Counted from the stretch's first letter, positions 8,304 to 16,989 are shown. The stretch: DNA of 64,000 nucleotides from Nocardia mangyaensis (GCF_001886715.1 NZ_CP018082.1:558001-622000), one strand, 5' to 3'. Notes: generated by a model from the letters alone, not told the origin. Translations and numbers: made by a program.

Positions 8304-10529
8304 ATGGCTGGCGAGAATCAGACGGTGTCGGCGCCGATCGCGAAGAAGGTGCCCTTCGAGCGCGTGCACCACGGCGACACGTTCGTCGACGAGTACGAAT
8401 GGCTACGGGACAAAGAGGATCCCGAGGTCATCGCGTACCTGGAGGCCGAGAACGCCTTCACCGAGGCGCGGACCGACACCTTGCAGCCGTTGCGGGACAA
8501 GATCTTCGACGAGATCAAGGCCCGCACCCAGGAGACCGACCTCTCGGTGCCCACCCGGCTGGGCGAATACTGGTACTACTCGCGCAGTTTCGAGGGCAAG
8601 CAGTACGGCGTGCACTGCCGCTGTCCCATCGACGCCGAGGCCGACGGCATCGACGCGTGGACCCCGCCGCAGCTCGAGGTGGATCCCGCGAGGTCGTCGG
8701 CGGGCCCGGAGGCGGCAGCGGAGCGTGACCACGCAGGGCTCTCGGCGACCTCGCAGATGTACCCCGTGATCGAGGGCGAGGAAGTGCTGCTCGACAGCAA
8801 TGTCCTCGCCAAGGGGCTCGACTTCTTCGCCCTCGGCGCGTTCTCGCTGAGCCACGACGGCAACCTGCTCGCATACTCCGTCGACAGCACCGGCGACGAG
8901 CGCTACACGCTGCGGATCAAGGATCTGCGCACCGGCGACCTGCTGCCCGACGAAGTGGTCGGGGCCGCGCCCGGGGCGACCTGGTCGCTGGACGGCACGC
9001 ACATCTTCTATCAGACCGTCGACGAGTCGTGGCGCCCCGACACCGTGTGGCGCCACCGCATCGGCACCGGCTCCGATGCCGATGTGGCGGTGTTCCACGA
9101 GCCCGACGAGCGGTACTGGGTGAGTGTGGGCGCGACCCGCTCGGAGAAGTACCTGATGATCTGGCTCGGTTCCAAGATCACCACCGAGGGCTGGGTGCTG
9201 GAATCGGACAACCCCGAGGGCGCGTTCCGGGTGCTGCTGCCCCGGCGCGAAGGCGTGGAGTACTCGGCCGAGCACGCGGTGATCGGCGGCGAGGACCGCT
9301 TCCTGATCCTGCACAACGACGTGGTCGACGGGGTGAAGGCGGAGAACTTCGTCCTCGCCGAGGCGCCCGCCACCGATCCGTCGGACATGACCATCCTGAT
9401 CGGCCACCGCGAGGACGTGCGGCTCGAGGACATCGACGCCTTCGCCAACCACCTGGTGCTCGGCTACCGGCGCGACGCCCTGCCCCGCATCGCGGTCTGG
9501 CCGCTGTCCCCGCAGGGCTACGGGGAGCTGACCGAGCTCGAGTTCGGGCTCGAATTGTTCTCCGCCGGTGCGGGTTCGAGCCCGGAATGGGAGCAGCCGA
9601 CGCTGCGGGTGGGCGTCACCTCGTTCATCACCCCGATGCAGGTGTTCGACTATGTGCCCGCGACCGGAGAGCTGCTGCTGCGCAAGGAGCAGCCGGTGCT
9701 CGGCGGGTACAACGCCGACGACTATGAGCAGCACCGGGATTGGGCCCTCGCCCACGACGGCACCCGGATCCCGATCTCGCTGATCCAGCGCCGCGGGCTG
9801 CCCGCGGGCCCGAAGCCGATGCTGCTGTACGGCTACGGTTCCTACGAGGCGAGCATCGACCCGTCGTTCTCGGTGTCGCGGCTGTCGCTGCTCGATCGCG
9901 GCATGGTGTTCGCGGTGGCGCACGTGCGCGGCGGCGGCGAGATGGGCCGGCTCTGGTACGAGAACGGCAAGACGTTGTCGAAGATGAACACCTTCACCGA
10001 CTTCGTCTCCGTCGCGAGCCATCTCGTCGACACCGGGGCCACCGCGCCGGACCGGCTGATCGCCGACGGCGGCAGCGCGGGTGGACTGCTGATGGGTGCG
10101 GTCGCCAACCTGGCGCCCGAACTGTTCACCGGCATCCTGGCCAACGTGCCCTTCGTCGACCCGCTCACCTCGATCCTCGACCCGTCGCTGCCGCTGACGG
10201 TGATCGAGTGGGACGAATGGGGAAACCCGTTGGCGGACAAGGACGTCTACGAGTACATGAAGTCGTACTCGCCGTACGAGAACGTCGAAGCCAAGGACTA
10301 CCCGGCCATCCTGGCCATCACCAGCCTCAACGACACCCGCGTGCTCTACGTGGAACCGGCCAAGTGGGTCGCCAAGCTGCGCGACACCAAGACCGGTGAC
10401 AACGAGGTGCTGTTGAAGACGGAGATGAGCGCGGGGCACGGTGGCGTGAGCGGGCGCTACGAGAAGTGGAAGGAAGTCGGCTTCGAGTACGCCTGGGTGC
10501 TGGACAAGGTGGGCCTGGCCGACGCCTGA
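8304..10529 (+). CDS. ptrB: S9A prolyl oligopeptidase / oligopeptidase B-like
   Basis: This cytosolic serine peptidase of about 741 residues has an N-terminal beta-propeller (residues 70-440) and a C-terminal hydrolase domain. The nucleophile is in ADGGSAGGLLMG (Ser about 591) and the catalytic His in SAGHGGVSG (about 711). Oligopeptidase B cleaves after basic residues in short peptides. Residues about 126-153 (with the run GPEAAAERDHAG) look like an insertion compared with the family and are encoded by a short dispersed repeat (8701-8738). In M. tuberculosis the homologue is split into ptrBa and ptrBb; here it is one intact frame. ATG 8304 is preferred to GTG 8277, although the SD (GGTGGA) is weak. 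Confidence 0.9.
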   Translation: MAGENQTVSAPIAKKVPFERVHHGDTFVDEYEWLRDKEDPEVIAYLEAENAFTEARTDTLQPLRDKIFDEIKARTQETDLSVPTRLGEYWYYSRSFEGKQYGVHCRCPIDAEADGIDAWTPPQLEVDPARSSAGPEAAAERDHAGLSATSQMYPVIEGEEVLLDSNVLAKGLDFFALGAFSLSHDGNLLAYSVDSTGDERYTLRIKDLRTGDLLPDEVVGAAPGATWSLDGTHIFYQTVDESWRPDTVWRHRIGTGSDADVAVFHEPDERYWVSVGATRSEKYLMIWLGSKITTEGWVLESDNPEGAFRVLLPRREGVEYSAEHAVIGGEDRFLILHNDVVDGVKAENFVLAEAPATDPSDMTILIGHREDVRLEDIDAFANHLVLGYRRDALPRIAVWPLSPQGYGELTELEFGLELFSAGAGSSPEWEQPTLRVGVTSFITPMQVFDYVPATGELLLRKEQPVLGGYNADDYEQHRDWALAHDGTRIPISLIQRRGLPAGPKPMLLYGYGSYEASIDPSFSVSRLSLLDRGMVFAVAHVRGGGEMGRLWYENGKTLSKMNTFTDFVSVASHLVDTGATAPDRLIADGGSAGGLLMGAVANLAPELFTGILANVPFVDPLTSILDPSLPLTVIEWDEWGNPLADKDVYEYMKSYSPYENVEAKDYPAILAITSLNDTRVLYVEPAKWVAKLRDTKTGDNEVLLKTEMSAGHGGVSGRYEKWKEVGFEYAWVLDKVGLADA
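8701..8738 (+). repeat. Dispersed short repeat, copy 1 (inside ptrB)
   Basis: The core reads CGGGCCCGGAGGCGGCAGCG followed by GAGCGTGACCACGCAGGG. It is nearly identical to 16882-16919 (same strand) and, reverse-complemented, similar to 50132-50165. In this copy it is read in frame and adds about 12 residues to PtrB. Confidence 0.6.
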
Positions 10530-10679
10530 TCGGCACGCCCGCCGACTTCGCGCACCCGCACCATCGGCACCGCTCCCGAGCCCGTGCGCGGGTGTCGCAT
10601 GGGCAGAAATGGTGCGGCGTTCGTCGGTACGTCATCGGCGCAGCACGCGGGCGTCACCTCGGGCTGTCACCGTGGAGGC

Positions 10680-11381
10680 ATGAACGCCGAGGTGATCGTT
10701 TCCGTATCGGGGATCAGGGACACCACCCGCGATGCCGCGATCGAGTTCGCGGCGGAGATGGATCAGCGGGATGTGCGGCTCTCGCTGCTGGTCGCGCCTC
10801 GGTTGAAGGGCAAGTACCGGCTGGCCGACGACCCGGCCACGCAATCCTGGTTGCGCGGCAGGCGGCACGCGGGCGACGCCATCGTCCTGCACGGCTACGA
10901 CCAGGCCGCCACGAAATCGCGCCGCGCCGAGTTCGCGAACCTGCCCCGGCACGAGGCCACCCTGCGGCTCAAGGCCGCCGATCGGGTGATGGAGCAGGTC
11001 GGACTGCGGACCAGGTTGTTCGCCGCGCCCCGCTGGGACGCCTCGGCCGGTGCGCTGGCCGCGCTGCCCGAGGTCGGCTTCCGGCTCGCGCTCGGCCTGA
11101 CCACCATGGTGGATCTGGAACGCGATGTGGCGCAGCGGGCCCGGGTGTACGGGATCGGTGAGGGTTTCCGTGCCGAACCGTGGTGGTGCCTGGCTCTGGT
11201 GATGGGTGCCGCGCGCACAGCGCGCCGGGGTGGCGTCGCGCGCCTGGCGATCTCGGCCTCGCAGTTGCAGCGCTCGGGACCGCGCCAGGCGATGCTCGAC
11301 GCGGTCGACCTGGCGCTGTATCACGGTGCGCGCAGCGAGGTCTACCGCTGGGAACCGTTCCCCGCCATCAGAGCCGCCTGA
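10680..11381 (+). CDS. DUF2334 / polysaccharide-deacetylase-like protein
   Basis: The 233-residue protein resembles DUF2334 proteins, a branch of the NodB polysaccharide deacetylase superfamily. The segment VSVSGIRDTTRDAAIEFA leads into a TIM-barrel-like core with HGYD (about residue 74) as the presumed metal-site loop and FAAPRWDAS as a second conserved loop. No signal peptide is seen, so it may act in the cytosol or be non-catalytic. The ATG at 10680 follows GTGGAGGC; the longer frame from 10584 has no comparable site. It is convergent with gadB, separated by a hairpin. Function is assigned at fold level only. Confidence 0.7.
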   Translation: MNAEVIVSVSGIRDTTRDAAIEFAAEMDQRDVRLSLLVAPRLKGKYRLADDPATQSWLRGRRHAGDAIVLHGYDQAATKSRRAEFANLPRHEATLRLKAADRVMEQVGLRTRLFAAPRWDASAGALAALPEVGFRLALGLTTMVDLERDVAQRARVYGIGEGFRAEPWWCLALVMGAARTARRGGVARLAISASQLQRSGPRQAMLDAVDLALYHGARSEVYRWEPFPAIRAA

Positions 11382-11383
11382 CC

Positions 11384-11430
11384 GCCACCGCCGCGCACAC
11401 ACATCGGCGATCAGGGTGCGCGGCGGTGGC
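11384..11430. terminator. Bidirectional terminator between DUF2334 gene and gadB
   Basis: A 14-bp perfect stem (GCCACCGCCGCGCA at 11384-11397, TGCGCGGCGGTGGC at 11417-11430) has a 19-base loop. The right arm overlaps the last codons of gadB. There is no T-run, which is usual in actinomycetes. Confidence 0.6.
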
Positions 11431-12811
11431 TGGGCAACGGAACCGTCGGGGTCGCGTCATGGGTGAAACCGCCGACCTCCGCGCGGGTCATGGGGGTACG
11501 CCGTGGATTTCGGGTGAGCTGGTCGAGGCCGCGCCGGATGTCGGCGAGCAGCAGATCGACCATGTCCAGGGTGAAACCGTGCCGGAAGACCGCGCGCATG
11601 ATGGTCTCGTCCTGCCGGTCGGCGGGCAGTGGATAGGCGGCGATCAACCAGCCGCGGGAGCGAAGATGGTCGGACACGTCGTAGAGGCTGTACTCGGCAT
11701 CGGCCGCCAGACGCCACGACACCGCGGCGATGCCGTGCTTCGGCTGACCGCCGTGGATCAGCTCGAACGGGCCCAGACCGCTGATCCCCTTGGCGAAATG
11801 CTCGGCGACCAGGTGGATCGCCGACTGCACCCGCGTGTAGCCGATCCGGCCGAGCCGGATGAACTCGTAGTACTGGGCGATGGCCTGACCGCCCGGGCGG
11901 GAGAAGTTGAGATTGAACGTCGGCATGTGACCGCCGAGGTAGTCGACATCGAAGATCAACTCCGGGGGCAGATCGGCGGCCTCGCGCCAGATCGCCCAGC
12001 CGACGCCGAGCGGGGCGAGACCGGTCTTGTGCCCGGAGGCGTTGATCGACTTCACCCGTGGTAACCGGAAGTCCCACACCAGATCCGGCGCGGTGAAAGG
12101 AGCGAGGAAGCCGCCGCTGGCGGCGTCGACATGGATCGGGATGTCGGGACCGCCCGCGGCGTGCAGCTGGTCGAGCCCGGCACTGATCGCGGCGACGTCC
12201 TCGTACAGGCCGGTGAAGGTCTGGCCGAAGGTCGGCACGACGGCGATGGTGTTGTCGTCGCAGTAGGTCGCCAGATCGTCGGGGTGCAGGGTGTAGCGGT
12301 CGCCGCGCAACGGCACCTGCCGCAGTTCGACATCGAAATAGCGGGCGAACTTCTCCCAGCAGACCTGCACCGGCCCGCACACCAGATTCGGCGTGCCGGT
12401 CCCGCCGCCCGCCCGCCAGCGGAACTTCGCCGCGAGCCCGCCGAGCATCGCCGCCTCGCTGGACCCGGTGGTGGAGGTGCCGAGAGTGCGCGCCGGGCCG
12501 GGGGCGTGCCACAGATCGGCCAGCATCCGCACGCAGCGCCGCTCCAACTCGGCGGTCTGCGGGTATTCGTCCTTGTCGACGATGTTCTTGTCGATCGATT
12601 CCGCCATCAGCCTGCGCGCGTTGTCGTCGACCCAGGTGGTGCAGAAGGTGGCCAGATTCATCCGTGAGACGCCGTCGAGGAGCAATTCGTCGTGCACGAT
12701 CTCGTAGGCGACATCGGGGAAGAGCTCGTAGGCGGGAAACCCGTCGTGTGGCGCCGGACGGGCGAAACCGGGAAGGCTGAAAAGGTCGTGCGGATCGGGG
12801 TTCTCGGCCAC
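11411..12811 (-). CDS. gadB: Glutamate decarboxylase
   Basis: GadB decarboxylates glutamate to GABA, consuming a cytosolic proton. The 466-residue length equals that of E. coli GadB. The PLP lysine lies in SINASGHKTGLAPLGVGW (Lys 262) and the substrate/cofactor motif HVDAASGGFLAPF precedes it. GTG at 12811 is chosen because GGAGGT lies just upstream; the ATG at 12919 would add an unrelated 36-residue tail. The C-terminus keeps a His-containing tail (GFTHDATPTVPLP), comparable to the pH-responsive tail of E. coli GadB. It is divergent from the gadC-like antiporter across 178 bp, which implies coordinated control as an acid-resistance or GABA module. Confidence 0.94.
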   Translation of the reverse strand: MAENPDPHDLFSLPGFARPAPHDGFPAYELFPDVAYEIVHDELLLDGVSRMNLATFCTTWVDDNARRLMAESIDKNIVDKDEYPQTAELERRCVRMLADLWHAPGPARTLGTSTTGSSEAAMLGGLAAKFRWRAGGGTGTPNLVCGPVQVCWEKFARYFDVELRQVPLRGDRYTLHPDDLATYCDDNTIAVVPTFGQTFTGLYEDVAAISAGLDQLHAAGGPDIPIHVDAASGGFLAPFTAPDLVWDFRLPRVKSINASGHKTGLAPLGVGWAIWREAADLPPELIFDVDYLGGHMPTFNLNFSRPGGQAIAQYYEFIRLGRIGYTRVQSAIHLVAEHFAKGISGLGPFELIHGGQPKHGIAAVSWRLAADAEYSLYDVSDHLRSRGWLIAAYPLPADRQDETIMRAVFRHGFTLDMVDLLLADIRRGLDQLTRNPRRTPMTRAEVGGFTHDATPTVPLPSHRRAP

Positions 12812-12989
12812 GGGACCTCCACTCGTCAGTGGTGCGCTGCCAGCTGATTGCTCCGCGAGCATTCTGCAACGATTCTGTCCTGTATGCGCTTGTTTCGCGC
12901 CTTTCTCGAGGATGCTCAACAGTTACTATTCCTGAGCAGTTGATCCAGGGTTTCCGCTAGTTGTGCAGACACAGCAGGAGGCAGCGCTG
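12812..12989. promoter_or_regulatory. Divergent gadB-gadC regulatory region
   Basis: This 178-bp region, more AT-rich than its neighbours, must hold both promoters. It contains an inverted repeat TGCTCA (12913-12918) and TGAGCA (12933-12938) with a 14-base spacer and two copies of CAGTT between and beside the arms. This is a candidate operator; no regulator is encoded next to it. Confidence 0.4.
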
Positions 12990-14414
12990 ATGACCGGCTC
13001 CGCGACCAAGGTCGCGACGACGACGAAATATCTGTCCTGGGTGACATTGGCGCTGATGACCACGAGTTCGGTGGCCAGTCTGCGATCCGCGCCGACCATG
13101 GCCGTCTACGGGCTCGCCTGTGTATTCCTCTACATCATTCCCGCGATCCTGTTCCTGATGCCGACCTCACTGGTCGCCGCGGAACTGGCCTCGGGCTGGC
13201 AGGGCGGTATCTACAAATGGGTCGGTGACGGACTGAACAAACCCCTCGGCTTTCTCGCCGTGTGGTGCCAATTCGCCATGACCATTTTCTACTATCCGAG
13301 CCTGTTGGCTTATGTGGCAAGCACTTTCGCCTACATCATTCATCCCTCGCTCGCCTCGAACGGTGTGTATGTGGCGATCGTGATCATCACCATCTACTGG
13401 GCCGGTGTCTACGTGTCCTCGCACGGCACCAAGACGGTGGCCGGATTGTCGAGCATGGGGCTGATCATCGGCACCCTGATTCCCGGCACGGTGCTCGTCG
13501 TGCTCGGGTTGGTCTTTCTCGCGCAAGGCAATGCGTCCGCGGCGCCGATGGATTCGAGTCATCTGCTGCCCGCGTGGGCGGGGTTGGCGAGTCTGGTGCT
13601 GATCGTCAACAACTTCCTGTCCTACGCCGGCATGGAGATGAACGCGGTGCACGTGTCGTCGCTGCGCAATCCCGGCAAGGAATTCCCCAAGGCGATGTTC
13701 CTCGCCGTCGGTCTGGTGCTGGTGATCTTCATCCTGCCCGCGCTGGCCATCAGCTGGGTGGTGCCCGCGGCCAGCCTGAGTCTCACCGCCGGCGTGATGC
13801 AGGCCTTCGACGGGTTCTTCAGCCACTTCGGGATCGGCTTCCTCACCCCGATCGTCGGCATCGCACTGGTGGCCGCGGCACTGGGCGGCATGCTCACCTG
13901 GCTGGCCGGACCGTCCAAGGGGCTGTTGCTGATCGGGCGCAGCGAGGGTTATCTGCCGCCGATCCTGACCAAGCTCAACAAGCACGGCGTGCAGCAGAAC
14001 ATGCTGGTGGCCCAGGGCGTGTTCACCACCTTGATCGCCCTGCTCTACGCGTTCATCCCGAATGTCTCCAGCGCGTACTGGATTCTGTCGGTGATCACCA
14101 CGCAGGTGTATCTGATCATGTACGTGCTGATGTTCGCGGCGGCGGCCAGACTCCGCAAGACCAAACCCGACCATCCCCGCGGCTATCGCGCACCCGCGCT
14201 GTACGCGCTGTGCGGGCTCGGCGCGGTGTCCTCGGTGGCCGCCTTCACGATCGGGTTCGTTCCGCCCTCGCAGTTCGGTGCGGGCAGTCCGCTGATCTAT
14301 GTGCTCATCGTCGGCGGTGGCATGAGCGTCGTCGGCCTGTTGATTCCCTACCTCTTCTATCGAAACCGCAGGGACAGCTGGAAACTCGACGTCCCGGAGG
14401 GTGAGAAGGTATGA
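12990..14414 (+). CDS. gadC: APC-family amino acid antiporter, GadC (glutamate/GABA)-like
   Basis: The 474-residue integral membrane protein has about 12 hydrophobic helices and belongs to the APC amino acid-polyamine-organocation superfamily. Next to gadB it is best explained as the glutamate:GABA antiporter that completes the proton-consuming cycle. The loop EGYLPPILTKLNKHGVQQN and the helix 6 segment FLSYAGMEMNAVHV resemble GadC. The ATG at 12990 has AGGAGG 8 bases upstream; an earlier GTG at 12963 overlaps the SD region. It lacks an obvious long C-plug after the last helix (only about 20 residues), unlike E. coli GadC. The stop overlaps the next ATG (ATGA). Confidence 0.85.
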   Translation: MTGSATKVATTTKYLSWVTLALMTTSSVASLRSAPTMAVYGLACVFLYIIPAILFLMPTSLVAAELASGWQGGIYKWVGDGLNKPLGFLAVWCQFAMTIFYYPSLLAYVASTFAYIIHPSLASNGVYVAIVIITIYWAGVYVSSHGTKTVAGLSSMGLIIGTLIPGTVLVVLGLVFLAQGNASAAPMDSSHLLPAWAGLASLVLIVNNFLSYAGMEMNAVHVSSLRNPGKEFPKAMFLAVGLVLVIFILPALAISWVVPAASLSLTAGVMQAFDGFFSHFGIGFLTPIVGIALVAAALGGMLTWLAGPSKGLLLIGRSEGYLPPILTKLNKHGVQQNMLVAQGVFTTLIALLYAFIPNVSSAYWILSVITTQVYLIMYVLMFAAAARLRKTKPDHPRGYRAPALYALCGLGAVSSVAAFTIGFVPPSQFGAGSPLIYVLIVGGGMSVVGLLIPYLFYRNRRDSWKLDVPEGEKV

Positions 14415-14848
14415 CGACCGGAGACGCTCCCGACCGCACGCGGCGCTGGATCTACCTCACCGCCGGTGCGCTGCTCGTGGTGTTCGCCCTGATCGGGTTG
14501 TTCACCTTCAGCGAGATCCGCCAGGACACGCAGAGCCAGGCCAAAGCCCAACAGCTGCACGACAATCTGATCGCCGCCGGTCTCCCGGCACCGGATCCGC
14601 GGATCATCGCCAACTCGCTCGGCGCGGACGGCGGCGCGGTCTGCCAGGACCCGGATTCCCCGCTGATCAGGGCCAGATATCAGGCCGCCATCAGCAACGG
14701 CGCGTCCGGGCCGGGCCAGCGACCGGTCATCGGCTCCAACGACAGCACCCAGGCCGTCGCGCAGGCGCTCGCCGTCTACTGCCCCGATCGCCTGCCTGCC
14801 TATCTCGACCACCTCGGCACCCTGAAACTCGACGACACCACGAAGTAG
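14411..14848 (+). CDS. Small single-helix membrane-anchored protein of the gad operon
   Basis: I do not recognise a family. The 145-residue protein has one hydrophobic helix (residues 13-31, WIYLTAGALLVVFALIGLF), then a short charged stretch and an extracytoplasmic or cytosolic soluble domain of about 105 residues with two cysteines (GGAVCQD and AVYCPDRL) that could pair. The second half resembles the helical DUF732-type exported domains in general character only. Its ATG overlaps the gadC stop by 4 bp (ATGA), so it is translationally coupled and probably works with the transporter or the dipeptidase that follows 12 bp later. Confidence 0.75.
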   Translation: MTTGDAPDRTRRWIYLTAGALLVVFALIGLFTFSEIRQDTQSQAKAQQLHDNLIAAGLPAPDPRIIANSLGADGGAVCQDPDSPLIRARYQAAISNGASGPGQRPVIGSNDSTQAVAQALAVYCPDRLPAYLDHLGTLKLDDTTK

Positions 14849-14860
14849 AGGCGGGAAGCG

Positions 14861-16207
14861 ATGTCCACCGAAGCAGATCTGCGCGCGCGGGTGTCCGGCC
14901 TGATGGATCAGGCGAAAAAGGATCTCACCCAACTGGTTTCGTTCCCATCTGTCGCCGACCCACGGCAGTTCCCGCCCGAGGGCTGTGCGCGGACCGCCCG
15001 GTGGGTCGCCGACGCGTTCGCCGCGGTGGGGCTGACCGAAGTGAGCCTGCACGAGACGCCCGACGGCAGCACCGCCGTCATCGCGTCCAAGCCCGCGCCG
15101 CCCGGCGCGCCCACGGTGTTGCTGTACTGCCATTACGACGTGCAGCCCCCGCTCGACGACGACGCCTGGCACACCCCGGTCTGGACGCTGACCGAGAAGG
15201 ACGGCCGCTGGTACGGGCGCGGCGCCGCCGACTGCAAAGGCAACATCGTCACCCACCTGACGGCCCTGCGCGCCATCGGACCCGACTTCCCGATCGGGAT
15301 CAAGGTGGTCTCGGAAGGGTCGGAGGAACAGGGCACCGGCGGACTGGAGAAGTTCGTCGTCGCCAACCCCGACCTGCTCACCGCCGATGCGATCCTGGTC
15401 GCCGACTGCGGCAACTTCGCGGTCGGCGTGCCCACCTTCACCCAGACCCTGCGCGGTTTCGTGAATGTGGTGATCACGGTGCGAACCCTGGCGGGACCGA
15501 TGCATTCGGGCATGTTCGGCGGACCGGCGCCGGATGCGCTGGCGGCCATGATCCAGCTGCTCGCCTCGCTGCGCGATGCCGAGGGCAACACCACCATCGA
15601 CGGCCTCACCAACGATCAGCGCTGGACCGGCGCGCAGTACCCGCCCGCCGACTTCCGCGCCGACGCGGAAGTGCTCGACGGCGTCGACCTGATCGGCGGC
15701 GGCACCGTCTCCGACATGCTGTGGGCGCGGCCCGCGCTGACCGTGCTAGGCATGGACGTCCCCGCCGTCGTCGGCTCCTCGGCCGCGATCCAGCCCAGCG
15801 CCAGGGCCAGGCTCAATCTGCGGATCCCGCCGGGCACCGAGCCCAAGGCCGCTCACGAGCTGCTCGAACAGCATCTTCGCGCGCACCTGCCCTGGAACGC
15901 CCAGCTCGACATCGAACTCGAATCGCTCGGCGAGCCGTTCGTCGCCGCCGAGCACGGTCCCGCTCGTGACGCGCTGGCCGCGGCGATGGCGACCGCCTAC
16001 GGCCGCGAGGTCACCACCGAGGGGCAGGGCGGATCGATTCCGCTGTGCAATGTCTTCGCCGACACCTATCCGAAGGCCGAGATCATGCTGATCGGCGTGG
16101 AAGAGCCGAAATGCCTGATCCACGCACCGAACGAGAGCGTCGACCCGAGTGAGATCGAGCACATGGCGCTGGCCGAGGCACTGTTCCTGACCAGCTACCA
16201 CCGCTGA
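14861..16207 (+). CDS. M20-family metallodipeptidase
   Basis: The 448-residue protein has the M20 metal-site motifs: LLYCHYDVQPP (first His and Asp), GRGAADCKGN (bridging Asp), EGSEEQGTGGL (catalytic Glu and metal Glu), ADCGNFA, and a C-terminal metal His in CLIHAPNESVD. Length and motifs match the carnosine dipeptidase/PepV-like dipeptidases (the M20 dipeptidase group of actinomycetes). It is cytosolic, with no signal peptide. The SD GGCGGGAAG precedes the ATG. It lies 12 bp behind the small membrane gene in the gadC transcription unit; releasing glutamate or beta-alanine/GABA from dipeptides would feed or drain the Gad cycle, which is an inference from context. Confidence 0.88.
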   Translation: MSTEADLRARVSGLMDQAKKDLTQLVSFPSVADPRQFPPEGCARTARWVADAFAAVGLTEVSLHETPDGSTAVIASKPAPPGAPTVLLYCHYDVQPPLDDDAWHTPVWTLTEKDGRWYGRGAADCKGNIVTHLTALRAIGPDFPIGIKVVSEGSEEQGTGGLEKFVVANPDLLTADAILVADCGNFAVGVPTFTQTLRGFVNVVITVRTLAGPMHSGMFGGPAPDALAAMIQLLASLRDAEGNTTIDGLTNDQRWTGAQYPPADFRADAEVLDGVDLIGGGTVSDMLWARPALTVLGMDVPAVVGSSAAIQPSARARLNLRIPPGTEPKAAHELLEQHLRAHLPWNAQLDIELESLGEPFVAAEHGPARDALAAAMATAYGREVTTEGQGGSIPLCNVFADTYPKAEIMLIGVEEPKCLIHAPNESVDPSEIEHMALAEALFLTSYHR

Positions 16208-16208
16208 C

Positions 16209-16853
16209 TCAGAACTGGCCCTGGTCCTCGGGCTGGATCACGCGGAACTCGGTGCCCGCCGGGGCCATCTCGCTCAGTCGGCCGAAGTAGATGCCCTGGG
16301 CCGAGGGGTCGATGATGCCGTAGTGGATGGGTAGCGCGGTGCGGGGATTGACCGCTCGCAGGTAGTCGACGGTGTCCCAGATCTTCATCCACGGGGCCAC
16401 CGCCGGGATGGCGAGCACACCGACCGGCACCGGCGGCACCCACAGCGAGTCGCCGGGGTGGACCAGCTGGGCCGGGTCCGCCGCGGTGCCCAGCTGGAAG
16501 ACGGTGTTGTCGACCACCGGGATCTCCGGGTGGATCACCGCGTGCCTGCCGCCACCGCCGGTGATCTGCAGGTCCCCGAGTTCGAGCACCTGGCCCGCCG
16601 AGACCGGCTCCCAGCCCTCCGCGCGCTGCTGGGCGGTCTGGGGATCGGAGAGCAACCGGGCGCCGGGGTTGGCCTCGATCAGCGCCTCGATCCGGTTCGG
16701 GTCGATGTGGTCGGGGTGCTGGTGGGTCACCGCGATCGCGTCCAGCCCGGTGATGCCCTCGAAACCGTGCGCGAACGAGCCGGGATCGAACAGCACCTTC
16801 GCGCCGTTGAGCTCCACGAGGATGCAGGAATGGCCGAAGTGGGCGATGCGCAT
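16209..16853 (-). CDS. MBL-fold metal-dependent hydrolase
   Basis: The 214-residue protein belongs to the UlaG/RNase Z-like metallo-beta-lactamase superfamily (Lactamase_B_2). The N-terminal AHFGHSCILVE contains the early His, and VTHQHPDHIDP gives the HxHxDH-like metal motif (here T-H-Q-H-x-D-H). A late HYG (about residue 180) supplies a further ligand. The substrate is unknown. Its stop is 1 bp from the stop of the convergent dipeptidase, so no terminator fits between them. A dispersed repeat lies 28 bp upstream of the ATG. Confidence 0.85.
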   Translation of the reverse strand: MRIAHFGHSCILVELNGAKVLFDPGSFAHGFEGITGLDAIAVTHQHPDHIDPNRIEALIEANPGARLLSDPQTAQQRAEGWEPVSAGQVLELGDLQITGGGGRHAVIHPEIPVVDNTVFQLGTAADPAQLVHPGDSLWVPPVPVGVLAIPAVAPWMKIWDTVDYLRAVNPRTALPIHYGIIDPSAQGIYFGRLSEMAPAGTEFRVIQPEDQGQF

Positions 16854-16881
16854 GTCCCGATGCTATCGCCGCCGGTCCCGA

Positions 16882-16919
16882 CGGGCCCGGAGGCGGAAGC
16901 GGAGTGTGGCCACGGAGGG
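16882..16919 (+). repeat. Dispersed short repeat, copy 2 (intergenic)
   Basis: The core CGGGCCCGGAGGCGGAAGCG followed by GAGTGTGGCCACGGAGGG differs from the ptrB copy at about five positions. Here it runs into a perfect hairpin CCACGGA-GGG-TCCGTGG. It lies between the MBL gene and purS. Confidence 0.6.
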
Positions 16920-16989
16920 TCCGTGGGGGCCGGCGCCGTGGAACACAGCCGCCAGCACCCCGGAAGGCGGGCGCGACCGCCGGGTCAAC

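Noticed and set aside
8403..10439. 678-codon open frame antisense to ptrB
   Set aside because: Same G+C artefact; the catalytic motifs are on the plus strand.
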